NCBI GenBank assembly: GCA_002481545.1
Contig: DLEF01000058.1
Coordinates: forward strand, 1-30,428
Direction of reading: 5' to 3'
DNA length: 30,428 bases
Source: Cyanobacteria bacterium UBA7753
Lineage (GTDB): Bacteria > Cyanobacteriota > Vampirovibrionia > Gastranaerophilales > Gastranaerophilaceae
The notes under the pieces were generated by a model that was not told the origin of the DNA, did not search any database, and saw only the letters and a program-made list of their open reading frames with translations. The translations under genes and the position numbers were made by a program. This document shows positions 14,882 to 23,197 of this stretch, piece by piece. Within the stretch, counting starts at the first letter, position 1, and each line of letters opens with the position of its first letter.

Positions 14882-15721
14882 TCAATTGATATTCAGAGAG
14901 TTTAGCATGAGAGAAGCTATAGTCATCGGACCTACACCGCCCGGGACAGGTGAAACACGCTCAAAATACTCTGTAACATCATCAAAATTATCAAAATCAA
15001 CTTCCCAGTTAAGATCACCGGTTAATTTGCCGTTGGTATCTCTTGATATACCGACGTCAACAAAAACAGATTTATACTTAACCATCTTACATCTTACAAC
15101 TTTTTTTCCTACCGCAGAAATTATTATATCTGCGGTTTTTATTATTTCTGCTAAATTTTTAGTCTTAGAATGGCATACGGTAACAGTTGCATTACGTTTT
15201 AGCAGCATTCTAGCCATTGGCTTTCCTACAATATTGGAACGTCCTATTATAACCGCGTGCTTGCCCTCAATCGGCACGTCATAATGGTCAAGCAGTAATA
15301 ATATTCCCTGTGGAGTTACAGGGTTAAAATAAGGCTTTAAACCGATTGCCAGACGCCCAACATTTTCAGGCGTAAAACAATCAACATCTTTTTTAGGGTT
15401 TATTGCACATATAATATGTTCTTGATTTATTTGTTTCGGCAGCGGCATCTGTACCAATATTGCCGTCACATCATCATCATTGTTTAACTTATTTAATTCA
15501 TTAAGCAAGGTTTCTTCCGTCGTATCCTCGGGCAGTTCAACAACGGTTGATTTTATCCCGACCGATTCTGCAGTCCGTTTTTTGTTTCTTACATATATTT
15601 TACTTGCGGGATCATCTCCAACAATAATAACAGCCAAATGAGGTTTCTTATCCATTTTAGAAACCTTTTCTTTAACCTCTTCAAGTATTATCTTTGAAAC
15701 TTTTTTCCCGTCTAATAACAT
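14882..15721 (-). CDS. folD: Methylenetetrahydrofolate dehydrogenase / methenyltetrahydrofolate cyclohydrolase
   Basis: This bifunctional cytosolic enzyme interconverts 5,10-methylene- and 10-formyl-tetrahydrofolate with NAD(P), supplying one-carbon units for purines and fMet. At 279 residues it has the family length. The active-site motif ASKIYVRNKK carries Tyr43 and Lys47. VQMPLPKQI, DVDCFTPENVG, the GRSNIVGKPMA nucleotide-binding loop and the terminal PVPGGVGPMT are all present. An AGAGGT ribosome site precedes the ATG. It lies 76 bp behind the CooC-like gene and may share its transcript. Confidence 0.96.
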   Translation of the reverse strand: MLLDGKKVSKIILEEVKEKVSKMDKKPHLAVIIVGDDPASKIYVRNKKRTAESVGIKSTVVELPEDTTEETLLNELNKLNNDDDVTAILVQMPLPKQINQEHIICAINPKKDVDCFTPENVGRLAIGLKPYFNPVTPQGILLLLDHYDVPIEGKHAVIIGRSNIVGKPMARMLLKRNATVTVCHSKTKNLAEIIKTADIIISAVGKKVVRCKMVKYKSVFVDVGISRDTNGKLTGDLNWEVDFDNFDDVTEYFERVSPVPGGVGPMTIASLMLNSLNIN

Positions 15722-15797
15722 TCTAACCTCTTTCAGCAGATAACAGGCATTTTATAAGTATTATCTTATACATATTTACCCCTTTACTAATTTACCC

Positions 15798-16547
15798 CTA
15801 GCCTTCTTGCGGTAAATTCAACCTCGGATAAAACTGCTTTATAGCGTCGACTACCACTTGGGATTTACGTTCAATCGGATGTTCGTCCAAATAATCATCA
15901 TACGGAATACATCCTAACACATCCAACTCGTGGCATTTAAGCATATTCATAACATTATTCATCTTTTCGCCATGGACTTTGTTTATAACAACGCCCATTT
16001 GTCCGCCTGCTGCATATTTTGCCGAAAATTCTTCAATTCTCTTTGCCAACAATACGGATTCTTCCTTCGGCAGCGTCACAATCAAAGTTAAATCAATATC
16101 AGTATCAACAAGCTGGTTTAAATATTTTAAATCAAATTCGCAGTCGAAGATAACGAAATCATATCTTTCGATAAGCTTTGCAACCGCGTCGTTTATTTGT
16201 TGAGTAATAGGACATCTGCAATCTTTTGAGCCCGTAAACCAAGACACAATAACATCTGTATAATCATCCAATGATACAATGATATCTTCCATTGCCCATT
16301 CAACATATTCGGCCTTTGTCATATGTTGCGGAATACCGGTTTTATACTCGTGTTTACCGCTTCTTATACCATATATGGTATTTCTGATATCAAGCCCGTA
16401 GCTGTGCCCGAACTCGGTGGATAAATCATTATCCAAAACCAAAACATTTTTTTCGGGATACATTTCTCTGATAATAGTTAACATCGATTTTACAATCGTT
16501 GTTTTTCCGCTTCCGCTTTTCCCCGTAATAGCTATTTTTGTAGTCAA
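15798..16547 (-). CDS. CooC-like P-loop ATPase (MinD/ArsA superfamily)
   Basis: The 249-aa protein has a deviant Walker A, GKSGSGKTT (9-17), a FDCEFD Walker B-like segment and a CxC pair (Cys110, Cys112), the arrangement found in CooC nickel-insertion ATPases that dimerise around a metal. This suggests a metallochaperone or metal-cluster maturation role, but no CO dehydrogenase or hydrogenase is nearby to name the client. The start is TTG, supported by GAGGAG. A MinD-like positioning role is less likely because no C-terminal membrane helix is apparent. The small 16594 protein gene lies 46 bp upstream. Confidence 0.75.
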   Translation of the reverse strand: MTTKIAITGKSGSGKTTIVKSMLTIIREMYPEKNVLVLDNDLSTEFGHSYGLDIRNTIYGIRSGKHEYKTGIPQHMTKAEYVEWAMEDIIVSLDDYTDVIVSWFTGSKDCRCPITQQINDAVAKLIERYDFVIFDCEFDLKYLNQLVDTDIDLTLIVTLPKEESVLLAKRIEEFSAKYAAGGQMGVVINKVHGEKMNNVMNMLKCHELDVLGCIPYDDYLDEHPIERKSQVVVDAIKQFYPRLNLPQEG

Positions 16548-16593
16548 TTTAACTCCTCATTGTGTATGAGGATATTATACTATAAACAGACAA

Positions 16594-16965
16594 TTATTTC
16601 ACATTTAAGAAACGACAGAGTGTTTTTATAAAATTTTTAAAACTTTTTGACTTGGGTAAACTAAACTGAACTTCGGGGTAATAAGGTTCATAGCTTTTAA
16701 TAATATTTTTCGGTAATTCCTTCCCTGCAGCGAGCAATTCAGCTATCATATTCAAATACTCGTCCTGCTCTTCTCGGAAAGCTAAGTCCATAGCTCTCTC
16801 ATCTTCATCGGCTTCATAGTGCATAAGAGCGTGATAAGCCGTTATTATATTCTTATCCGTTGTGTCTTTCGGGAATTGTAAAACAGCCTCTCTCACCGAC
16901 ATTCTGTCGGTCAAAACGCTTACTATAAGCCTTGCAACAAATTCTCTTTCTTCTAATCGTGACAT
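16594..16965 (-). CDS. Hypothetical acidic alpha-helical protein
   Basis: I do not recognise this 123-aa protein. It is all-helical in appearance: a first domain (1-65, LEEREFVARLIVSVL...YHALMHYEADEDE), an acidic middle, and a basic C-terminus (KSKSFKNFIKTLCRF). There is no signal peptide or membrane segment. It precedes the CooC-like ATPase on the same strand and could be its partner. No Shine-Dalgarno is visible, and TATAAT lies 6 nt before the ATG, so translation may be leaderless. Confidence 0.75.
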   Translation of the reverse strand: MSRLEEREFVARLIVSVLTDRMSVREAVLQFPKDTTDKNIITAYHALMHYEADEDERAMDLAFREEQDEYLNMIAELLAAGKELPKNIIKSYEPYYPEVQFSLPKSKSFKNFIKTLCRFLNVK

Positions 16966-16971
16966 ACTACA

Positions 16972-16977
16972 ATTATA
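16972..16977 (-). promoter_or_regulatory. -10 box of the 16594-16965 gene, leaderless arrangement
   Basis: TATAAT on the minus strand lies 6 nt before the ATG. TTGCAA at plus 16993-16998 is a possible -35 with a short 15-nt spacer. Confidence 0.45.
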
Positions 16978-16985
16978 TCTTAAAT

Positions 16986-17126
16986 TTAATTATTGCAAGA
17001 AGTATTTAAGATTCTTTGTTTGAAAAGTTCTACATAAACAGAGCCGTCATTTTTGAAGTTTTCGGCAGTTTTTACTAAATTCTCTATCTCAACATCAATA
17101 CGTTCTTTCATAAAATCGTTACACAT
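16986..17126 (-). CDS. Possible 46-aa small protein
   Basis: The frame runs MCNDFMKERIDVEIENL..., continuing as an amphipathic helix and ending NTSCNN. A purine-rich AAGGGGG run lies about 10 nt before the ATG. It has balanced, protein-like composition and ends 20 bp before the next minus-strand gene. Together these make it a plausible small gene, but length alone cannot exclude chance. It fills most of the 301-bp gap between the annotated neighbours; the rest holds only the plus-strand regulatory region at 17219-17259. Confidence 0.45.
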   Translation of the reverse strand: MCNDFMKERIDVEIENLVKTAENFKNDGSVYVELFKQRILNTSCNN

Positions 17127-17218
17127 CTTTTAACCCCCTTGGTTATTACCCCACATAATAGTTAACGGAGTAACTACCATGACTCTTTAATAAAAAATAA
17201 GCTATCTTTACAAAAGTT

Positions 17219-17259
17219 AACATTTGCCATTAAGGCAATGTTATCAACTATGTTATAAT
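17219..17259 (+). promoter_or_regulatory. Inverted repeat and -10 box upstream of the CxxCxxCC gene
   Basis: AACATTTGCC (17219-17228) and GGCAATGTT (17234-17242) form an inverted repeat with one bulge and an ATTAA centre. TATAAT follows at 17254-17259, 7 nt before the ATG. The position suits an operator overlapping the -35 region. Confidence 0.45.
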
Positions 17260-17266
17260 TTTTTGT

Positions 17267-17677
17267 ATGATTAAATCGTTGTTTCAATATATTAAATTTC
17301 TTTATAACAGGGCATTTTCATCTAAATACATTCTGAAAGGCAAATGTAAAATGTGCGGAAAATGCTGCCGTTCGATAGTATTTTATGACGGAGACAAACT
17401 TATAAAGACAAAAGAACAGTTTGAAAGAGCGAAACTAAAGAATAAACGTATGAACATGTTTGAAATAACGGGAGTCGACGAAACAGACGGAGCTTTAACA
17501 TTTACCTGTAAGTCGCTTGCCCCTGACGGCAAATGCAAGGTTTATTTCTTCCGTTCACTATATTGCAGGGAATATCCGTTTGTTAAGCCTGATTTTATAA
17601 GAAAAAACGGACAAACATTAGAAGGATGCGGCTATACCTACGGCGTAAATAAAGAGTTTAAAGAGTATTTAAAATAA
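17267..17677 (+). CDS. YkgJ-type CxxCxxCC metal-binding protein
   Basis: The 136-aa protein carries CKMCGKCC (Cys27, 30, 33, 34) followed by further cysteines in FTCKS, GKCKVY, LYCREYP and EGCGY. This is the pattern of the YkgJ/PF03692 family, thought to bind zinc or an iron-sulfur cluster. No enzymatic role is established. No Shine-Dalgarno is visible and a -10 box sits 7 nt upstream, so it may be leaderless. It is convergent with the oad operon and shares the terminator at 17692-17725. Confidence 0.82.
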   Translation: MIKSLFQYIKFLYNRAFSSKYILKGKCKMCGKCCRSIVFYDGDKLIKTKEQFERAKLKNKRMNMFEITGVDETDGALTFTCKSLAPDGKCKVYFFRSLYCREYPFVKPDFIRKNGQTLEGCGYTYGVNKEFKEYLK

Positions 17678-17691
17678 ATATTTAAAGTATA

Positions 17692-17725
17692 AAAAACGGA
17701 GCTGAGAGAACTCAACTCCGTTTTT
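17692..17725. terminator. Bidirectional terminator between the YkgJ gene and oadB
   Basis: The ACGGAGCTGAG arm and the CTCAACTCCGT arm pair with one mismatch around an AGAA loop. They are flanked by A6 on the left and T5 on the right, so it can end transcripts from both sides. Confidence 0.85.
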
Positions 17726-17744
17726 ATAATTATGATATATAACC

Positions 17745-18911
17745 TTATTTGCAAAGTGCTAACAATACACCTGCAGCAACAGCTGATCCGATTACACCCG
17801 CAACGTTTGGTCCCATTGCGTGCATAAGAAGGAAGTTTTGAGGGTTAGCCTCTTGACCTACCTTGTTAGATACTCTGGCTGCCATAGGTACGGCAGATAC
17901 ACCTGCTGAACCGATAAGCGGATTGATTTTTTCTTTTGTAAACAGGTTCATTATCTTAGCCATAATTACACCGCCTGCAGTTGCAAGTGAGAATGCGATT
18001 ATACCAAGTAATAAGATTTTCAATGTTTCAACAGTTAAGAAACTTGATGCTGACAATTTTGAACCTACTGACAAACCTAAGAAAATAGTGATAATGTTAA
18101 TCAAAGCGTTTGCCATAGTGTCTGACAATCTGTCAACAACACCGCATTCCTTACATAAGTTTCCGAATGTTAACATACCAACCAACGGGCAAGCATCCGG
18201 AATAAGGATTGCACAAAGAATAAGTACTAAAAGAGGAAATATGATTTTTTCTCTCTTAGATACAGCTCTTAACTGTTTCATTTGAATTTTACGTTCTTCT
18301 TCTGTTGTTAACAACTTCATAATAGGCGGTTGGATAACAGGAACCAATGCCATATATGAATATGCAGCAACAGCGATAGCAGGTAATAAGTGTTCTGCTA
18401 ATCTTGAAGTAACGAAGATTGATGTAGGACCGTCAGCACCACCGATAATACCGATAGCACCTGCTTCAGGAAGACTGAATCCTAAGAACAATGCCAAAAG
18501 CAATGCCCCGAAAATCCCGAACTGAGCAGCACCGCCTAATAATGCGGTCTTAGGGTTTGCAATCAACGGACCGAAGTCTGTCATAGCACCTACACCCATA
18601 AAGATGATTAACGGGAATATCCCGATGGCAGGGTCAATACCTACCTTGTATATAAATGCTTGGAAACTATGGTCACAAGGGAAGTTTGCAAGCAAACCGC
18701 CGAATGCGATAGGTACAAGCAATAACGGTTCAAACCCTTTCTTGATACCTAACCATAACAGGAACAAGCATATTACAATCATTATCGGCATACCGTAAGC
18801 ATGTAAGAACCCTTGAACGTGTCCCATGCCCGGCTCAGGTTGTAGAATAAAATTCATAAACCCTGTTGAGTTCCATAAGGAAGTTAAGCCGCTTACAATA
18901 TCAATACCCAT
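17745..18911 (-). CDS. oadB: Na+-pumping decarboxylase beta subunit (OadB)
   Basis: This integral membrane subunit decarboxylates carboxybiotin and exports Na+. The 388 residues form about nine to eleven membrane segments. IGGADGPTSIFV contains the conserved Asp used for Na+/H+ binding, and GVSAVPMAARVSNKVGQEANPQNFLLMHAMGPNVAGVIGS-type C-terminal sequence is diagnostic (key residues visible near 330-380). A perfect AAGGAGGT site lies before the ATG, 11 bp behind the oadA stop. It is the last gene of birA-oadG-oadA-oadB and ends at a shared terminator. Confidence 0.95.
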   Translation of the reverse strand: MGIDIVSGLTSLWNSTGFMNFILQPEPGMGHVQGFLHAYGMPIMIVICLFLLWLGIKKGFEPLLLVPIAFGGLLANFPCDHSFQAFIYKVGIDPAIGIFPLIIFMGVGAMTDFGPLIANPKTALLGGAAQFGIFGALLLALFLGFSLPEAGAIGIIGGADGPTSIFVTSRLAEHLLPAIAVAAYSYMALVPVIQPPIMKLLTTEEERKIQMKQLRAVSKREKIIFPLLVLILCAILIPDACPLVGMLTFGNLCKECGVVDRLSDTMANALINIITIFLGLSVGSKLSASSFLTVETLKILLLGIIAFSLATAGGVIMAKIMNLFTKEKINPLIGSAGVSAVPMAARVSNKVGQEANPQNFLLMHAMGPNVAGVIGSAVAAGVLLALCK

Positions 18912-18922
18912 TCTTTACCTCC

Positions 18923-20713
18923 TTAACCCAACACTGCCAAATCTTGGTCAGTTACGACTTTGTCACCTTGAGAAACAAGTATTGATTGTACAGTACCTGC
19001 TTTAGGTGCTTTTACTTCTATTTCCATTTTCATAGCTTCAAGAACAATGATAGTATCTCCTTCGGCAACTTCTGTTCCTTCAGGAGCTTCAATTCTCAAA
19101 ACGTTACCAGGAACACCGGCTTTAACAACTTCGCCTTCACCTGATGCTGCAGCTTTTTCTTCGATACCTTCTTTAACAGCGATATCATAAGATTTACCGT
19201 TAACGGTAGCCTTATCACCATCAAGTTTAACAGCGTAGTTTTTGCCGTTAACTTTAATTGTGTATTCGCTCTTGCCTGATGCAACGGTTGCAGATTTTTC
19301 ATCTTTTTTAACGTTCTTACGAACACCGATAACACCATGACCTTGCAAGAACATAATACCCTTATCCTTACAAGCTGCTGAGATGAAGATGTTTTCATCA
19401 TTAACAGGTAAACCTGCATCAACCAATCTCTTAGTTGCAGCTTCAATACCTTTTGAAGGATCTTTATCGTTGATATCAACAACTTTTTCAGTTGTAGGTT
19501 CCAAACCTAATTGTTCGGATGCTTCCTTAACTACATCGGCATCAGGTTCGCAAGGAGTCTTACCGTAATATCCGAGAACCATCTTACCGTATCCTTCAGC
19601 AATCTTCTTCCAAGCGCCGAACATAACGTTATTGAATGCTTGTTGGAAGTAGAATTGTGAAACAGGGGTAACAGATGTACCGTAACCACCCTTTTCAACA
19701 ACTTCTTTCATAGCTGCTACTACTTGAGGAAACTTATCCATAACACCGTTATCTCTCATCATTTGAGTATTAGCTGTTAAAGCTCCGCCAGGTAACGGTG
19801 AAGAAATAATCATCGGATTTACTGCCAATGCTTCAGGAGGTAAGAAGTAATCCTTCATGCATTCCTTAAAGATTTCTTCTGTTTCCAAAATCTTGTTAAT
19901 ATCGATACCCAAATCGTATTCAGAGCCTTTCAAAGCATGCCACATAGATACGATATCAGGTTGAGCTGTACCGCCTGAAACCGGTTTCATTGACAAGTCA
20001 ATACCGTCAGCGCCGCCTCTTAATGCTGCTAAGTATGCAGCCAAGCCGGTACCTGCTGTTTCGTGAGAGTGGAATCTGATATGAACATCAGAACCAACGA
20101 TTTCACGAGTTCTCTTAATAGTTTCATAAACTTTTTCAGGAGCTGAAGTACCTGATGCATCTTTGAATGCGATACTGTCATACGGAATACCTGCATCAAG
20201 AATGCTTCTCAATACTCTTTCGTAGAATGCTACGTCGTGAGCACCTGTACATCCGATAGGAAGTTCCATCATTGTGATTGTTACTTCGTGTTTCAAACCG
20301 TTGTCTTTGATACATTGACCTGAGTAAATAAGGTTGTTTACATCGTTCAAAGCATCAAAGTTTCTAACAGTAGTTACACCGTGTTTTTTGAACAATTTAG
20401 CGTGTAAGTTAATGATGTCTCTAGGTTGTGAGTCCAAACCTACAACGTTTACACCTCTTGCCAAAGATTGCAAGTTTACATCAGGACCTACAGCAGCTCT
20501 GATTTTGTCCATTGTTTCGAAAGCGTTTTCGTTACAATAGAAAATCGGAGACTGGAATCTTGCTCCGCCTGCTGTTTCAAAGTGTCTGATACCTGCGTCA
20601 ACAGCTGCCTGCAATGCAGGAATGAAATCATCAACGAATACTCTTGCGCCGTATACGGATTGGAAACCGTCACGGAATGAAGTATCCATTACTTTAATCA
20701 GTTTTTTTGTCAT
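18923..20713 (-). CDS. oadA: Oxaloacetate-decarboxylase-type alpha subunit: carboxyltransferase plus biotin domain
   Basis: The cytosolic subunit moves CO2 from a carboxylic acid, probably oxaloacetate, to its biotin. The 596 residues comprise a TIM-barrel carboxyltransferase with DTSFRDGFQS metal site, the AFKDASGT lysine and HSHETAG metal histidines, a conserved carboxylase C-domain, then a linker and biotinyl domain with EAMKMEI, where Lys562 should be biotinylated. Compared with classical OadA, the start (ETAGGARFQSPIFYCNENAF) is divergent and belongs to a sub-branch I recall from other anaerobes, so the exact substrate could differ. AAGGA lies before the ATG. It sits between oadG and oadB. 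Confidence 0.92.
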   Translation of the reverse strand: MTKKLIKVMDTSFRDGFQSVYGARVFVDDFIPALQAAVDAGIRHFETAGGARFQSPIFYCNENAFETMDKIRAAVGPDVNLQSLARGVNVVGLDSQPRDIINLHAKLFKKHGVTTVRNFDALNDVNNLIYSGQCIKDNGLKHEVTITMMELPIGCTGAHDVAFYERVLRSILDAGIPYDSIAFKDASGTSAPEKVYETIKRTREIVGSDVHIRFHSHETAGTGLAAYLAALRGGADGIDLSMKPVSGGTAQPDIVSMWHALKGSEYDLGIDINKILETEEIFKECMKDYFLPPEALAVNPMIISSPLPGGALTANTQMMRDNGVMDKFPQVVAAMKEVVEKGGYGTSVTPVSQFYFQQAFNNVMFGAWKKIAEGYGKMVLGYYGKTPCEPDADVVKEASEQLGLEPTTEKVVDINDKDPSKGIEAATKRLVDAGLPVNDENIFISAACKDKGIMFLQGHGVIGVRKNVKKDEKSATVASGKSEYTIKVNGKNYAVKLDGDKATVNGKSYDIAVKEGIEEKAAASGEGEVVKAGVPGNVLRIEAPEGTEVAEGDTIIVLEAMKMEIEVKAPKAGTVQSILVSQGDKVVTDQDLAVLG

Positions 20714-20776
20714 CGTTATTTTTCCTTATATTATGTGATAAAAATTTATTACTTTTGTTTGAGGTATAATCCTTAT

Positions 20777-21010
20777 TTACCCCTTTGAGGCTGCAACTGC
20801 TATAGCCAAAGCGACAGCTGCGTCATCTGATGCTGCAACAGGTCTTTTTGCAGGTTCTGGAACTGCTTCCGGAAACCATTTGTTAAGTTGGGCAACACAA
20901 GCGGACATTAAATCCATAGCCCAAACCATTACGCATAAGAACACAAAAACCGTTCCCATACCTATTACCACCATTACTAAGCCTTCATCCAATAATGCTT
21001 CTACATTCAT
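20777..21010 (-). CDS. oadG: Decarboxylase gamma subunit (OadG)
   Basis: The 77-aa protein has a single N-terminal membrane helix (about 8-33, EGLVMVVIGMGTVFVFLCVMV) and a short Pro/Ala-rich tail. It is the expected anchor that links alpha to beta subunits. The GMGTVF motif is typical of OadG. Its start overlaps the birA stop by 4 bp (ATGA), indicating translational coupling, and oadA follows after 63 bp. Confidence 0.9.
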   Translation of the reverse strand: MNVEALLDEGLVMVVIGMGTVFVFLCVMVWAMDLMSACVAQLNKWFPEAVPEPAKRPVAASDDAAVALAIAVAASKG

Positions 21011-21726
21011 AAAATATCTCCTATATAGTATGTATTATCTTTGTTATCTTCTTTTAGTACTAATGCCCCTGCATCAGTTACTCTTACAGCTGTTCCGGTA
21101 TGTATATTCCCGAGTACGTTTATTGATATCTCTTTTCCTAAAAACATTGCTTTACTTACATAATAATCTTTTATGGAAATAAAACCGTCACGCACAAAAT
21201 CATGATACAACAAACAAAATTTTGACAAAAGTTTATTTAAAAATTCTTCCTTGTTAACGCGAGTTTTTGTTTCGTTGTATATTGATGTTGCAGGTTTATC
21301 AATTTGAGCCAATTTATCGGCTGATGTATTCAGATTCACTCCTATTCCGAGAGCGATTCCGATTATATTTCCGCCGTTTGCCGTTCCTTCCGCCAATATT
21401 CCCGCGATTTTTTTATTATTCACTAATACATCATTAGGCCACTTTATACGTGGGGACAAGTTATAATCATCTTCCAAGACCATGCATAAAATTACGGATA
21501 AATATTGTGTAAGATTTGGAGCAGGAAAATTCTTTATATCGTCAGGTTTTGCGGCAATCGTCAAGAAAAGGTTTTCATCACCCGAATCAACCCATTTCCT
21601 TGTCAGCCTTCCCCTGCCTGAGGTTTGTCTGTCTGCATATACGGCGGTTAAATCTTCCAACTCGGTTATATGTTTCTTAACGTAGTCATTTGTTGAATTA
21701 ATTTCTTCTAAATGGATAATCTTCAT
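21007..21726 (-). CDS. birA: Biotin--protein ligase
   Basis: The enzyme makes biotinyl-AMP and transfers biotin to carrier lysines. The 239-aa protein has the catalytic core only: SGRGRLTRKW (36-45), KWPNDVLVNNKKIAGILAE and a C-terminal SH3-like domain. The DNA-binding HTH of repressor-type BirA is missing, so it should not regulate biotin genes. As first gene of the oad operon, its obvious client is Lys562 of OadA. The ATG lacks a Shine-Dalgarno; a TATAAT lies 9 nt upstream. Confidence 0.94.
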   Translation of the reverse strand: MKIIHLEEINSTNDYVKKHITELEDLTAVYADRQTSGRGRLTRKWVDSGDENLFLTIAAKPDDIKNFPAPNLTQYLSVILCMVLEDDYNLSPRIKWPNDVLVNNKKIAGILAEGTANGGNIIGIALGIGVNLNTSADKLAQIDKPATSIYNETKTRVNKEEFLNKLLSKFCLLYHDFVRDGFISIKDYYVSKAMFLGKEISINVLGNIHTGTAVRVTDAGALVLKEDNKDNTYYIGDIL

Positions 21727-21769
21727 AATGCATTAATTATAATATAAAAGATTTATACATGCTTGCATA

Positions 21770-21805
21770 AAAAAAAGAACCCGTAAATTACGGGTTCTTT
21801 TTTTT
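21770..21805. terminator. Strong bidirectional terminator upstream of birA
   Basis: GAACCCGT (21777-21784) and ACGGGTTC (21790-21797) form the stem, with A6 on one side and T8 on the other. On the minus strand it ends the 21821-22429 gene 16 bp after its stop. Confidence 0.92.
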
Positions 21806-21820
21806 ATTATACTGATTTTA

Positions 21821-22429
21821 CTATTTTGTAGTTATAAACAAGCTAATCAAATCATTCAAAGCGGCATATTGCTTTTGATAATTTTGAGTTTGTTTTTCCA
21901 ATGATGAGATTTTTTGTTTATACTCACGAATAGTCATTTGACATTCTTTTGATGATTCTTTCAAATTGTTTTGAACCTCTTGAGCTTCCGTCAAAACACT
22001 CTTCATAGAAATTCCCAACGCTTCCATTGTTTGTTTGATGATTTGAGCACCTGTGTGTCTTGTTACACCGTTTGGAAGTTGAGATATTAACTTCTTTAAT
22101 ATAATAATATTGCCTGGCATGCTCTCAGAATCTGCAGTTTTATCATTATGATTGATAAAATCATTAAATGTTTCGGAGTTATCTGAAAAACTTCTGAAAT
22201 CTGATTTATTATCGTCTTCATCACTTATATCAAAATTATTATTATCGGAAATATCCATATCGGATAATAAACTGCTGTTATCCATCATTCCAAGCGAATC
22301 ATCACTTGTATTTAAGTTATCAGGTTCAACGGATGGAGCAGTTTCTTGTGTTCCGTTATTTTCAAGTTCTGTTTGTTTTTTGAGGGCTTCTACTATCTTT
22401 TTCCCTACGCCATCATTTAGATTGCTCAC
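21821..22429 (-). CDS. Acidic low-complexity protein with C-terminal coiled coil (unknown)
   Basis: The 202-aa protein begins with a GTG start supported by an AGAGGA site. Residues 30-105 are Asp/Asn/Ser-rich and probably disordered. They are followed by a conserved-looking block (about 107-140, ILKKLISQLPNGVTRHTGAQ...) and a coiled coil to the end. I recall this C-terminal block from hypothetical proteins of Gastranaerophilales-like bacteria. It may be a cell-envelope or division scaffold, but that is speculation. It has its own near-perfect promoter (22466-22494) and terminator, so it is monocistronic. Confidence 0.78.
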   Translation of the reverse strand: MSNLNDGVGKKIVEALKKQTELENNGTQETAPSVEPDNLNTSDDSLGMMDNSSLLSDMDISDNNNFDISDEDDNKSDFRSFSDNSETFNDFINHNDKTADSESMPGNIIILKKLISQLPNGVTRHTGAQIIKQTMEALGISMKSVLTEAQEVQNNLKESSKECQMTIREYKQKISSLEKQTQNYQKQYAALNDLISLFITTK

Positions 22430-22465
22430 TTTTAATTCCTCTATATCTGTCAGCTAACATTACTA

Positions 22466-22494
22466 ATTATAATAAAAACTTTTATTTAAGGCAA
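22466..22494 (-). promoter_or_regulatory. Promoter of the 21821-22429 gene
   Basis: On the minus strand TTGCCT (plus 22489-22494) and a perfect TATAAT (plus 22466-22471) are 17 bases apart. The leader would be about 30 nt with an AGAGGA ribosome site. Confidence 0.68.
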
Positions 22495-22516
22495 TAGTGT
22501 AAATGGTCTAAGTGCT

Positions 22517-23191
22517 TTATTTTATTTGAAATTCGGATTCTAAATATGTCTTAACTGCTTTTACAAGGGCGTAAAGAGTTATATCAGGATTGATTTCTTT
22601 TAACGAAATAATCGTTGAAAAATCAGTAGTTTCTTTAAATATTTTGTTAAGAAAATCTTTGTTATAATCTATTAAAATAGAACCGTGTTGTAATATGTAC
22701 CCTTGTTTTCTGCACTGTGCCGAGCCGATAAATTTTCTTCCTTTATAGCATAAATCCGCTCCCGTAGATACTGCCATACAGTAATTATTGTGCGTTATAT
22801 GACGGGGTAATGTCCCTATCTTGAGTTCAATGCCCAATGTTTTAAATATATTTATCCATATGGAAGAGATATATTTATATGACTCCGTAACATTTTCCCC
22901 GTTTGGGATAATGTCAGCAGGGGAAACATAACTGTAAGTAAGTTCATTGTCATGCAGAAGAGCTCTCCCGCCTGTTAAACGTCTTACAACATCAACATTA
23001 ATAGAGTGTAAAAACTCTTTATCAACGAAATCTTCTCTTTGGTTGCGACCTAATGATACACACGCGGGTGACCATCCGTATAATCTAAAAACAGGCACTC
23101 TTTTGCCGACTTTTATTGCATCATCCAATATATCGGAGTCTATTTTCATATTTTCATATCCGTTATGTATAGAAAAATCGATAAATTCCAT
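22517..23191 (-). CDS. Lipoate-protein ligase A / octanoyltransferase LipM family
   Basis: The 224-aa protein shows the BPL/LplA fold: RRLTGGRALLHDNELTYS (70-87), then Cys138 in NYCMAVS, Lys153 in YKGRKFIGSAQ, and LQHGSI. A cysteine in this place is typical of LipM-type octanoyltransferases, whereas LplA ligases use ATP, so LipM is somewhat favoured. Its products lipoylate 2-oxoacid dehydrogenases or glycine cleavage H protein. An ATG at 23257 would add 22 non-conserved residues. I prefer 23191, where MEFIDFSIHNGYENMKID matches the family start and TATAAT lies 6 nt upstream. Confidence 0.85.
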   Translation of the reverse strand: MEFIDFSIHNGYENMKIDSDILDDAIKVGKRVPVFRLYGWSPACVSLGRNQREDFVDKEFLHSINVDVVRRLTGGRALLHDNELTYSYVSPADIIPNGENVTESYKYISSIWINIFKTLGIELKIGTLPRHITHNNYCMAVSTGADLCYKGRKFIGSAQCRKQGYILQHGSILIDYNKDFLNKIFKETTDFSTIISLKEINPDITLYALVKAVKTYLESEFQIK

Positions 23192-23197
23192 GCTAAT

